Below, piece after piece: positions 49,601-58,768 of a stretch of 64,000 bases of DNA (position 1 is its first letter; each line of letters begins with the position of its first letter). The position numbers and the translations under genes were made by a program. Origin of the DNA: Tribonema minus (taxonomy: Eukaryota; Sar; Xanthophyceae; Tribonematales; Tribonemataceae); the NCBI GenBank assembly GCA_017506865.1, contig JAFCMP010000423.1, forward strand, positions 620,001 through 684,000. The letters are read 5' to 3'. Under the pieces are notes generated by a model. That model saw only the letters and a program-made list of their open reading frames with translations, did no database searches and was not told the origin of the DNA.

Positions 49601-52176
49601 GAAGTCCGGCAGCTGTGCTGCTACCCATTCCGCTGCCGCCAGGACGAACACCATGTTGAAGGCATTCTTGAGGTCCAGCATGAACTGCCAGTGACCGAGC
49701 TCATACGCGAGTTTGCCGGCCATGGCCGCTTTCTCCGCTCCTGCTGAGACGGCTACCCCATACTGCCCGTCTGGCTCAAGGAGCTCCGCCAGGAAGTCTT
49801 TGCGGTCTGCCACGTACACCGAAGTGCATAGTCGCTGCAGCACCTCGCCGCAAACGATGGGCCGCTGCTTAGCTGTACCATCTTCCTGTTGTTCTGCAAG
49901 TGGCGTCAGGCGCCCCGCGCCATGCAACTGCCAGAAGGCATCCGGCAGCCGCGCAGCCTCCCGCATAACGGTCTGAAGCCACCGTGTGAGGACAGCAGCA
50001 AACTCATGCCGTCCCCAGCTTGTGCGTAGCGCATCCTGCAGGTGGCTGTAGCGCAGCCCCGATGGGCCTGCTCCACTGTAAGGGCTTGCTCGCTGGATGA
50101 GCTTGGCAACCGTCTCTGGCTCAATTCCCTCCCCCTGTAACAGGCTGAGTTCTGCTGGCATGTCGGCTGCTTTCGCCACAAGCTGATCAACCATGCCGGA
50201 TAGCTCATGGAGTTGTTCCCCTGGCGCAGCGGGGGGGTGTTTGGACTGCATGGCGGCAAAGCAGTCATCATCAGGTATCGCCACCGTTTTGGGCTGAAGG
50301 AAACGCGCTGCCTGCTGTAGCCCCCCCCGTGTGCCCATGCACTGTAGGACGTAGGCGTTGATCGCTGCCTCCGTTTGCTGGCGCGCGCGCCAGCGCCGGT
50401 GCGCACGCGCGTGTGCGAGGAGCGCTGGCACCAACCGGTCAAGCTCACCGCGTGCCAACATTCTGATTCTGTCGGAGCGAGTGATGCCAGGTGCGCCATC
50501 GGTGGAGGTGATGAGTGATGGCATGAGGTGGTGTAGAATCGTGGATCTTTGCAGTCGCTGCACCCGCCCTGCGGAATCTGGCTCCCGCGCCGCATTGACG
50601 AACATCGTCATTGTGTGTGCCAACAGATGTGTTGCTGCGTTCTCCAGTGCAGCTCCCACATAGCGACGATTGCGTGGTCTAGCAAGGCTTCTAGTTGTCG
50701 CGAACTGCAGCTTGCACAGCTCATCGAGGCTGATGCTGTCAAGCACTGCTGCGACTGCGGGGGTTGAGATGGTCCACGTGAAAAGCCCACCTGCCCCACC
50801 TGCTGCGCCTGCAGGGCCTGGCGCTGCCGCTGCTGTCGCCGCACCTGCCGCTCTGGGGCCCCCTCCGCCGCCGCCGCGGCCGCCACGACCACAGCCTCGT
50901 CCGCCGCTGTCGCTGCTACGACCGCTGCCACGGCCACCGCGGCCGTTTTGAGTTCGCGCGCCACTGCCGCTGTTGCTAGCACCGCCGCTGCGGCTGCTGG
51001 CATCACTGCTGCGGCCGTTGCCAGCGCCGCTGTCCTTAGTACCGGCTGCACTGCCGCCGCCGGCACCGCTGCTGCTGCCGCCTCCGGTTCTGCTGCCGCT
51101 AGTCGCTCTGCTACTGCTGATGTCTGCATCATTGCTGCCGCTGCGAACGCGTCCTCCATTGCCACGTCCGCGCCCTCCACTGCGACCCCGACCCCCTCGT
51201 GTAGCACTGCTGCCCCCGCGTTCCGGCCTCTTTGAGCTGCCGGAGGAGCTGCTGCCACCAGCCTGAGCAGCAGGTGCCTGCTGCGCGTGCGCTGGTCCCT
51301 TTGCGTAGGGGTTGCCGATGGGTGTGCACGCCGGTTGCTGCTGTGGCAGCGACGTGGTAGCTGTTGCCGTCGATGCATCAGGTGCTAGCGGTGCTGCTGA
51401 TGCTGTTGTTGACAATGTTGCCGCCACTGCAGCGGGTGAAGTGATAGGCCTGCATTTGCGGCAGTGCTTGCCCGCGCTGGCATCGCTGCTGTCCACTCTG
51501 AATGTCTTGTTGGCATGAAACAGGTTTTTGCACAAGGCACACTCGGTGTAGATGGTTTGCAAGTGCGACGTGCTGAGGTCGGAGCGCTCCAGGAACGTTG
51601 TTGCTGTCCCACTGTGGTGTTTGCGCTGGTGCTTCGCCGCGATGTGGGCGTTTAACCTCTGCTGTAACGAGAGCAGCGACATGCCCTTCTTCACCACGAG
51701 GTCGCATAAGTTGCACTTGTACTCCGGGTCCGCACTGCCTCCACCTCCAGCTTCGTCGTCTAGCATCAGACGTTGCTGTTCCAGACTGTTATGACCTGTT
51801 CTAGAGCGCTTGACTGCACTTTGCCCGCCCGTGTGCTCCCCTTCGCCTGTTTGATCGGAAATTGACCAACCGTCATTCTGTACCCTCTTGCGTTTGTGCG
51901 CTGCGCGTCCGTCTCCAGTTGCTCTGCTGCTGCCACTCGTGCCATCGTCCTGTTGACAAGCGCCATTGCCATCTGCAGCACTGGTGCTAATGTCCTGCGC
52001 TTGTGCGCACGCTAGATCGGATTCCTTGCATTTCTGCGCTGATTCAGAGTTGGCAATACGGGCCTCCCGCCGCCGCCATGATATTCTTTTCATGATCTCT
52101 GCTACGCCATGGTGCTACATGCTACAGCTACATACCTATCCGCATCTCGTATGTACCTGTCAGGGGAATCCGATCT
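46646..52176 (-). mobile_element. Full-length non-LTR retrotransposon (LINE) with C-terminal endonuclease
   Basis: About 5.5 kb: 83-bp 5' UTR, one 1779-codon ORF, 108-bp 3' UTR ending ATTAATAAAAA. Flanked by CTTGTA at 46639-46644 and 52177-52182. Comparison with flank modules F1 and F4 (GGCCTTGTRC..AGTC) shows the empty site, so both ends are exact. The 3' UTR can form two small hairpins (AGATG-CCAAT-CATCT, then GGGC..GCCC), probably the RT recognition region. It splits ankyrin unit 3 between its flank module and gene. The intact ORF and a 132-bp identical daughter at 10805 suggest recent activity. Confidence 0.93.
46754..52093 (-). CDS. Retrotransposon polyprotein: zinc fingers, reverse transcriptase, PD-(D/E)XK-like endonuclease
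   Basis: Single ORF of 1779 residues for target-primed reverse transcription. Order: basic N-terminus; C2H2-like finger YKCNLCDLVV..HIAAKH (about 123-160); Cys pairs CALC..CRKC (about 185-215); a long Ser/Gly/Arg RGG-type disordered region to about 430; reverse transcriptase with QGDPAAP and catalytic YMDD at 902-905; an Ala/Thr-rich linker of about 300 residues (roughly 1130-1430); a CCHC finger CKLCGKSPGGTLHARLC at 1545-1561; then RRMDIV (D1614) and VDVT (D1639), the pattern of the restriction-like endonuclease of R2/NeSL/Utopia-type elements. No apurinic-type endonuclease seen. Start ATG at 52093 is the first in frame after the 5' end. No lesions. Confidence 0.93.
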   Translation of the reverse strand: MKRISWRRREARIANSESAQKCKESDLACAQAQDISTSAADGNGACQQDDGTSGSSRATGDGRAAHKRKRVQNDGWSISDQTGEGEHTGGQSAVKRSRTGHNSLEQQRLMLDDEAGGGGSADPEYKCNLCDLVVKKGMSLLSLQQRLNAHIAAKHQRKHHSGTATTFLERSDLSTSHLQTIYTECALCKNLFHANKTFRVDSSDASAGKHCRKCRPITSPAAVAATLSTTASAAPLAPDASTATATTSLPQQQPACTPIGNPYAKGPAHAQQAPAAQAGGSSSSGSSKRPERGGSSATRGGRGRSGGRGRGNGGRVRSGSNDADISSSRATSGSRTGGGSSSGAGGGSAAGTKDSGAGNGRSSDASSRSGGASNSGSGARTQNGRGGRGSGRSSDSGGRGCGRGGRGGGGGGPRAAGAATAAAAPGPAGAAGGAGGLFTWTISTPAVAAVLDSISLDELCKLQFATTRSLARPRNRRYVGAALENAATHLLAHTMTMFVNAAREPDSAGRVQRLQRSTILHHLMPSLITSTDGAPGITRSDRIRMLARGELDRLVPALLAHARAHRRWRARQQTEAAINAYVLQCMGTRGGLQQAARFLQPKTVAIPDDDCFAAMQSKHPPAAPGEQLHELSGMVDQLVAKAADMPAELSLLQGEGIEPETVAKLIQRASPYSGAGPSGLRYSHLQDALRTSWGRHEFAAVLTRWLQTVMREAARLPDAFWQLHGAGRLTPLAEQQEDGTAKQRPIVCGEVLQRLCTSVYVADRKDFLAELLEPDGQYGVAVSAGAEKAAMAGKLAYELGHWQFMLDLKNAFNMVFVLAAAEWVAAQLPDFLDYFIGTYVRTRPRLLFQHVDGSTRIIMSQRGFKQGDPAAPMLFCGAIAQCLKRFNEAAAAQRARRRMGAYMDDANVRTGACTLTQDDIQAVAQLKQHFAEVGLELNLTKSRALPGRGHVVTDHERQLLQQLGVQLVGDTDENQNRGAVLLGVPVGRSSFVDAWLRREAGAGGAGARFAERCARLTSPRAMFRLLRYCVVPRMTYCLRTIPTTQTAPAAKEWDRVTQWVLEHSMGLQPPGQTWRQFEQSGAHFHLAAHGPALQQARLPTRHGGLGITSACDIADAAYVAGTLQALQPALSGWAGVLQQAAPQAAADNAAEDAATQAAPAAAAAAPAPAASAAATVTAAAAVASGGATASAAATASAAGRAYGAAIPATHDAAAAGSGAAAAAQAAPAAAAAAAAHGATTPAAAAAAAAAAAPASEAAAAAAAHVAPQVASAASLTAASTAAAAGIGNTAATGPTSLRAAAAPATGAASAGGAATVPAATAAMAVAAANAAGAAPTPAAAATPLAAAATAGGTAAAPAHAAAAAVNAGAARSTPAMLQGAAAAEVARLPLMRTIATAATSLRAATGDKLEHILPPALTPLQQQPPTQQPPLRPTAGGGTGADAACVLDASALQLQCSLKRPNQSALADAVATELADKVEADLQQLPQGTQRTQALARFRSQRHMHSIGMAFLNEPMYSTTASFDGLSWQLAVKRAIGVEEQTAGCKLCGKSPGGTLHARLCQAPRVKAHDTIVHNSVKRATQRLLRQYLKTGLVDEDYTPFLGSAGPPGSRRMDIVLPADAFPVTGYDDPTRHLPLMVDVTCFEAQVASRAAKTAADPERCCRDQEAAKTTHYSGHYDQNCYKLATLAIGSFGSIGEQGRKLLEAVATEYASRMSVPGGARPKALKGIALARLRSALSAALHMAYSGRVMTHMAESRGGGHMEEDVGEDPEMPFGGGGV

Positions 52177-52182
52177 CTTGTA

Positions 52183-52841
52183 TTAGTCGCTCACGACACG
52201 GGGATGTGCACTTTGCACTGCGCACCAGCTTGCACTCCGCTGCAATAGGCAAAAAATCATACCTGTATCGGCAGCCCTCAGCTAATTTGCCCTCAGCCTC
52301 CTGACTGCTGCTAGGATCCGCTCCGCTCATCCGCGACCCTGAAAGCCAAGAAGCAACCGAGGCCCTTAACCAGTAGTAAAGTCTCCAGGGCAGAACTGAT
52401 ATTGAAGTTGGGTTATGGCATGCTGTAGCCCTATGTCAGGGGCATCTGCTGACTACTCACTTGTTGAAGTTGATATTGATCCTGATGTGATATTGAACTT
52501 CAACGGTGATATTCAAACTTCAACTTCATGCCAACTTCAACTGTCATGTCACTGCTCAGCGTGCAATAGCACGGCTCCACCCATCTCAACTTCAACAACC
52601 AAGAGCTCTTCTGGTGCGTCTGAGTGAGGCCAACAACCTACTATCATCTAACTTCAACAGTTTGAGGGTCTTGACTGACCTCACTATAGCATAAGTGCTC
52701 GGTTAGTTTTTGGGTTTCAGGGTCGCGGATGGGCGGAGCGGATCCTTCTGCCGCCCTATCTGCTGCTCCTCTTTCCCATTCCTCAATGCGCCCCACCCCC
52801 CCAGCCCCCCCCTCCGCCCCCTCTGACGCAGCTAGCATCCG
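52183..52841. other. Remainder of flank module F3 and 3' end of ankyrin unit 3
   Basis: Continues the module broken by the retrotransposon (GGGGATGTGCACTTTGCACT). Contains a dense cluster of TTGAAGTT/AACTTCAA motifs (52400-52670) and a locally repeated GATCCGCTCCGC..CGGATGGGCGGAGCGGATCC pair in inverted orientation (52314-52345 and 52722-52745). Confidence 0.6.
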
Positions 52842-54149
52842 TTACTCCGGGCATCCATGCGCGCGCGCCCACTGCAGCACCTCCTGATGCCCGTGCTGTG
52901 CGGCCCAGCGGCAGGTGCGGCTGTCCCAGGGGCAGCCGTGTGTGTGCGCCCACTGCAGCACCTCAAGATGACCACCCAGTGCGGCAACGGCACAGGTGTC
53001 CTCATCCCACAGGCAGCCATTGGCTCGCGCCCACTGCAGCACTTCTAAGTGCCCGCAAGCCGCAGCGTTGCTGCAGGTGCGGTTGTCCCATGGGCAGCCA
53101 TTGGCTCGTGCCCACTGCAGCACCTCGAGGTTCCCGCAGCCGGCAGCGCCTCTTCAGGTACGACTGTCCCAGGGGCACCCATTTGCGCGTGCCCACTGCA
53201 GCACCTCGAGATGACCTGCCTCTGTGGCGTCGGCGCAGGTAACCTCGTCCCACGGACATCCGTGTTCGCGGGCCCACTGCAGAACCTCCAGATTCCCGCT
53301 ACCAGCAGCGACGAAGCAGGTCCTCTCGTCCCATGGGCACCCGTTTGCGATTGCCCGCTGTAGCACCTCGAGATCCCCACAACTGGCAATGCCGCTGCAA
53401 GTCTCCTCGTCCCACGGGCACCCGGTGGCATGCAGCCACCGCAGCACCTCGAGCTGCCCATATATGGCGGCGACTGTGCACGTGGCACTGCTCCAAGGGA
53501 TATCAATTGCAAGTGCCCACTGCAAGATGGGCAGCTGCCCTTCCTCCGCAGCAGCGCTGCAAATGCTCTCGCTCCCTGGGCACCCGTTTGCGTGTGCCCA
53601 CTGCAGCACCTCGAGATGTCCACGTAACGCTGCGCTGGTGCACGTGTCCTCGTGCCATGGGCAGCCATTGGCTCACGCCCACTGCAGGAGCTCCAGGTGC
53701 CCGCAGGCCGCAGCAGTTGAGCATGTGAAAGTGCCCCATGGGCAACCGTGGCCCCGCAGCCACTGCATTACCTCGAGGTGCCCTTCGCGAGCTGCTACAT
53801 AACAGTGACGCATTGTCAGAGGCAGACCGTATGTGTTGTGGACCAAGCACAAGCCCTTGACCTCGCCGCTACGTATGCACGACGTGAGAGCTACTTCGGG
53901 CTGCAGGCCTTCCTCCACGGCCCACCCAAGCAGGCTGGCGCTAGCGGCAGCTTCCGCTGCCACCGTCAAGCATCGCCTCTCGGCTGCGTTGATTTGCTCG
54001 ATGATACCATGGAAGCCACGACAGGTGCTCCTGATCATGACAGAGGGAGCCAGGAAGGCAAGGATGTGCGACCCCAGCGTGAGCACTGGATGGTCTGCTG
54101 CAGCGCTGCTTGCCGTGCGCCTGGCCTTGCCATGGGGTATCTCTGCCAT
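52842..54149 (-). pseudogene. F-box-like/ankyrin-repeat gene copy 3 (two in-frame TGA)
   Basis: The longest copy: 435 codons in one continuous frame from MAEIPHGKARRTASS to ARAHGCPE, with the F-box-like segment, LGWAVEEGLQPE, and about twelve 25-26-residue repeats. Only two lesions: TGA at 53675-53673 in QWA*ANGCP (CGA to TGA, a CpG-type transition) and TGA at 53156-53154 in SRT*RGAA (TGC to TGA). No frameshifts. It is either newly dead or read through. Confidence 0.88.
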
Positions 54150-54179
54150 GTTTATGATCTGCAGCGCGGTTTGAATCTA

Positions 54180-56181
54180 AGCAGTGATCGACGGTCGCTG
54201 TGCTCCACACTGCAGATCTTCTCCCGACAAAACTTCAAGTTTAAACTTCAATGTAATTAAAGTTGAAGTGTTGGCTTTTTTTTTTTAATGACTACTGTAT
54301 ACAGTATAGTGCGCACGGGGTGTAAAATGTGTGCAATCAGGTAACTCACAGGTTTCCCTTTTTTTCGCCAAATAGATCGTAGACTGTGCATCGCTTCAAG
54401 GAGCACAATGTGTCAAAAGCTTCCTTGCAAGGGGGGGCAGGGTCTGGTGAGCAAGCAGGGATCACTTGATGTGGATGGGGATCGCAGGTGAATAACAGGG
54501 CAGCAGAAAAGCCGTCACTTGTTGGTCGGTGGTATGCGGGCCACAACAGCAGTACAGATAGGGGCTGACTCAGAGGAGGGGACGCTCCACATAGAATTTG
54601 ACTTGGGAGAGCTGTGGCGCCTAGGTCTTGGTTCTCTTTCCACATCAAGTATGTGTCGATTGCAGCAGTCAGTGCAAGTTGCTTGTCAGAAAGCCAAATG
54701 CTGCGCACAGCAAGCCGTTATTGTAGGTTCAACTTGCATGCACGGCAGCGCTTTTGAGGTTTGATATGTTGCCCAAAACACTGTCACGGTTTCCTCAACA
54801 CCATTTCTGATTCAGACAATTCTCAGACCTGTGACAACACTGGATTTCTCACAAACGCCCTCTTGCCAAAAAACCGAAGGCAGATACCAACTCATCAAAT
54901 TATCAAATCATCAAGCAGGCCACTGGCAGGTACTTCAACTAGCAGCAATGTCCATGATCTGCCTTGCGCCCACAATGCTTCACGTGCAGCACTCCTCATG
55001 GCATACTTCATTCGCAGGCACTGCACTGGCAAGATTTAGCATATAGCCAGCAGGGTGTGAACATGAGGACAAAGGCACTTGCGGAAGACAAATTAATAAT
55101 TTAAATTGAAGGTGCTGCATCCACATGCCATTCCAGTGTGATGGAACACATTGACTTTGTGCTGTGTCATTAATGACAAGACGGCAACGCCTTCATCACT
55201 TTGATGATCACGTATTTCTGCGCTCTGTGTCATACATTCGACTCTATCGGATAGCATGACATGAACTACCAGAAGTAAATACCATATGGGCTACAAAACA
55301 GCACCATCAGCATCATAGAGCACCATGTGCTGTGTCATCATGATGAGGGCATGATTGCTTATTAATACGCATCGTGTTCATATTGCGTTCATCACGTGCT
55401 ACGGCGCTCTCTGTGTCATGCATAGGAACTGACGCGAATGTGCAGGGAACTTCGTTGAACGTACTCTCGAAAACATGACAAATATGGCCCGCAATACAGC
55501 GTTGTCACCTGAGTCGCAGCGCTGTGGTGGTTGCACAGGTGCAAGTGTGCTTGCAAGTGTGCATGCAACATTTGATGTTCAGCGCACGCACTCAAGCGCA
55601 AGAGCAAGTGTAAGCATGCAGCGCACGTGGGCCAACCTTCAGAACCTTCGGGTGCGTGCACGACAGTGGAGTATATGAAGTGCTGCGCCGTGCGCGCATA
55701 TGTGTACTGGCATGTGCTAACATGTACTGGCATGTACTGCATGCATCTCAGCATACAAGCCCCAACGTTCAACAGCAGACAAAACACTGAGGGTCATCGT
55801 TGCAGTGGCACCAAGGTCACCCGCTGACTGCATGTGCATGCAAACTCAGAGCTGACTGCAGCTGTGAACTACTGGAAGCTTGGCAAGGGGGCACGGTGCG
55901 TGACGATCATACACCTACAATAATGGCCCAATGGCCTTGTACCAGTCTCTTCTGTGACCCGGCTATGCACATTGCACACTGCGCGCAGGCTTGCGCCCCC
56001 TTACTCAAACAGCCAGAAAGGTAGACAGGTAATCATACCTGTATCCGCCGCCCTCAGCTACTTTGCCCTGAGCCTCCTGACTGCCGTTGCTGCCGCCGCA
56101 GCTGCGTGCTCCAGTCTTGCGCTCCGCCTTGCGCCCCCCTCCTACCCGCCCCTCCGCCCCCGCCAACGCAGTTAGCATTGG
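54180..56181. other. Upstream module P3 and flank module F4
   Basis: P3 (54180-54770) and F4 (54790-55960) repeat the array architecture. A minus ORF at 54346-54708 (120 codons) overlaps the P-module conserved patch but is broken in P1 and P2. Not supported as a gene. Confidence 0.7.
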
Positions 56182-57006
56182 TCACTCCGGGCATCCATGC
56201 GCGCGCGCCCACTCCAGCACCTCCTGATGCCCGTGATGTGCGGCCCAGCGGCAGGTGCGCCTGTCCCAGGGGCACCCATTTGCGTGGGCCCACTGCAGCA
56301 GATTCAGATGACCAGAATGTGCGGCGTAGGCGCAGGTGTACTCATCCCACAGACATCCGTGTTCGCGGGCCCACTGCAGCATCTCCAGATTCCCGCTGCT
56401 GGCAGCGCCTCTGCAGGTGCGGCTGTCCCAGGGGCACCCGTTTGCGTGTGCCCACTGCAGCACCTCGAAATGGCCATGTCGTGCGGCGCTGGCGCAGGTA
56501 AACTTGTCCCATGGGCAGCCATTGGCTTGCGCCCACTGCAGCACCTCCAAGTGTCCGCAAGCCGCAGCGCCGCTGCAAACGCCCTCGTCCCATGGGCAAC
56601 GGTGGCATCGCAGCCACTGCAGGACATCTAGGTGCCCTTTGCTAGCTGCTAGGTAACAGTGGAAGTGATGCAGGGGGAGGTCGTATATGCTATGGACCAG
56701 AAGCAGGCCCTTGAACTCGCCAGTACGTATGCACGATAGACGAGCTACTTCGGGCTGCAAACCTTCCTCCACGGCCCACCCAAGCAGGCTGGCGCTAGCA
56801 ACAGCTTCCGTTGCCACGGTCCTGTGTCGCCTCTTGGCATCGTGAATCTGCTCTATAATGTCGTGGAACCGACAGCAAGCGCACCTAATCATGACCGAGG
56901 GAGCTAGGAAGGTAAGGATGTGCGAAGCCAGCGTGAGCATTGGATGTTCTGCTGCTGCAGCGCTGCTTGCCGTGCGCCTGGCCTTGCCATGGGGTATCTC
57001 TGCCAT
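56182..57006 (-). CDS. F-box-like/ankyrin-repeat protein copy 4 (intact)
   Basis: 274 residues, single exon, no lesions. Residues 22-60 (LTLASHILTFLAPSVMIRCA CCRFHDIIEQI) resemble an F-box: hydrophobic L-x-x-h..P..h followed by CxRFHDII. Residues about 70-120 are a conserved linker (LLGWAVEEGLQPE..). Six to seven short ankyrin-like repeats follow (GHLEVLQWAHANGCPWDxxT CxxAA) of 25-26 residues, ending ARAHGCPE. It is five or six repeats shorter than copy 3. This repeat style is abundant in algal and giant-virus-associated lineages. A role as ubiquitin-ligase substrate adaptor is inference. Confidence 0.85.
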   Translation of the reverse strand: MAEIPHGKARRTASSAAAAEHPMLTLASHILTFLAPSVMIRCACCRFHDIIEQIHDAKRRHRTVATEAVASASLLGWAVEEGLQPEVARLSCIRTGEFKGLLLVHSIYDLPLHHFHCYLAASKGHLDVLQWLRCHRCPWDEGVCSGAAACGHLEVLQWAQANGCPWDKFTCASAARHGHFEVLQWAHANGCPWDSRTCRGAASSGNLEMLQWAREHGCLWDEYTCAYAAHSGHLNLLQWAHANGCPWDRRTCRWAAHHGHQEVLEWARAHGCPE

Positions 57007-57030
57007 GTTTATGATCTGCAGCGTGGTCCG

Positions 57031-58054
57031 GTCCTGAGCAGTGATCGACTGATGCTCCAGTGATGTGACGTGTCTACGTCTCCGCTCCGCTCTCGCTCTC
57101 CTCTCCTCCTCCTCCTCCTCCTCCTCCTCTCACGTTGCACTTCAACTTGACTTAGGTTTTCGTAGAATGTGATTAGGGTTAGGGTTAGGCTGTGTGTGTC
57201 GCTTCACCTCCAGAGCTCTCAGACACGATTGGACTTGGAGACGTACACAAGATCTGGGCGTGCCTCACGCAACTCATGTACTTTACGGTGCATCCACAAC
57301 ATTGTGCGACTGTCCGACAAGTAGACTTGCACATGGTCCTGATAGGTCGCTGGCTAGCATATCTGTGAGCACAGCTACAATGTCCTGCTTGTGGCACGCA
57401 ATCTTGTGCTCTTGTGGGCAAATGTCAGTGGGAGGTGTTCGTCAGGAGCAAGCATGCGTGCACTTGTTGCTGCAACTACGTGACCCACTTGCACTTGTTC
57501 GTGGCTACCACAGACCGGTGATTATAATGAATCACATGCTCTCTCAACGTGTCATGTCATAGTCTCATGATCTGATCTGTCCAATTGAACTCTGGCCAAG
57601 TCATGCGTATGTACGCAGTGCCATGCGCAACACCTTTGCATGATCTGGCAGGGTTGACGTGCAAAAATGGCAACAAATTTGAGTTGATTTGAAAGGTTCT
57701 ATTTTTGTCTCTTCTGACAACATCCAAGTTTTGCAATACGGATTGATCACTTCAAAACCCTCACAAGGGTGAAACAGGCACTGAGCTGGAGCAACTGCAC
57801 CACTATGTAAACAACAAAGCAAGCAGAGAGGCCAGACGAGTATGTATGTATGTAGGGAGGGGTTACATTCACAAGTGAAAACTTTCAAACCACACAGATT
57901 TATCCATCCATGAAACGGACACATGAAAGACACCGAGGGGAGGGACGGCGCCGCTAGCCTAGAGAAATCGCACAAAAACCAGGCCAGGTGCCCATGCGCG
58001 CAAGAACGCATGAACAGGTGCCAGGCACCTCAATGCGCGCCAAAGGGCGCAGAG
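57031..58054. repeat. 1-kb duplicated block, right copy
   Basis: Partner of 40321-41319. The boundary at the right end is sharp: identity stops after GGCGCAGAG. Starts with a CTCCTC microsatellite (about 57090-57130) longer than in the left copy. Absent upstream of ankyrin copies 2 and 3. Confidence 0.95.
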
Positions 58055-58639
58055 AAGTGCCCTAAGGCAGAGAGCGCTGCTGCTTGTGGCAGCCGAAGGC
58101 TACCGACACAACACTGCAACGACTCTGCCCGGCCACCAAAAACTCCCAGAAGGTCTGCTGCAGCCGGCTTGTCATGCCCGGTTGCATTAGGTCGCGCCCT
58201 CTCTCTAGTGTGACGCACTTGGGTCACATAACACACAAAGAAAAAGCTGGCAGGAGGCCAGAAACACACAAGCACCCCCCCCCTCTGCCAGGGTCAGAAC
58301 ATTGCTGCTGCTGCCGCAGCAGCGCATTCGGGGCTTCTATATCGCAATCTGTACAGCAACAAACACGGGTCGCACCGTCTAATCAGCATGCGCCCGTGTC
58401 GCTGCCCTTTTCTGAGGAGTGCCGGCTTTAATGACCGGCGCTGTCATGAGTCTTCCTGCTGCATGCCTGCTGCATGCTTCGTTCAGTGCTGAGCACTGCT
58501 ACAATTGATCTACGCAGCCGCCAACGCAGAACCCACGTACACGGGTGTTGAGAGATGCCAGCGCCTCCGCTCCTGCCCTGCCCTTGTGCGGTGGCACATT
58601 GGCAGCAGCAAGGGCAGCGGCAGCGCCCGAACGGGCCAT

Positions 58640-58768
58640 CAAGCAGCTTCCAGCAGCAGCAGCGTCGGTGGCAGCCGCAGCAGCGGCAGCGGCTGCAGCA
58701 GAAGCACCGGCAGCAGCGGCAGCGGCGGCAGCAGCAGCGCAGCAGCAGCAGCGCAGCAGCAGCAGCGC
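58640..58768. repeat. CAG/GCN tract 3' of the dehydrogenase gene
   Basis: Impure CAG repeats just beyond the dehydrogenase stop codon, plus a (GCC)n run coding eight alanines in its last exon (58820-58850). Confidence 0.8.

Noticed and set aside
52842-54149. TGA reassigned as a sense codon
   Set aside because: MutS2, the LINE, the RbfA-like, dehydrogenase and membrane-protein frames all end at TGA at the expected C-terminus, and no other long frame needs TGA read through.
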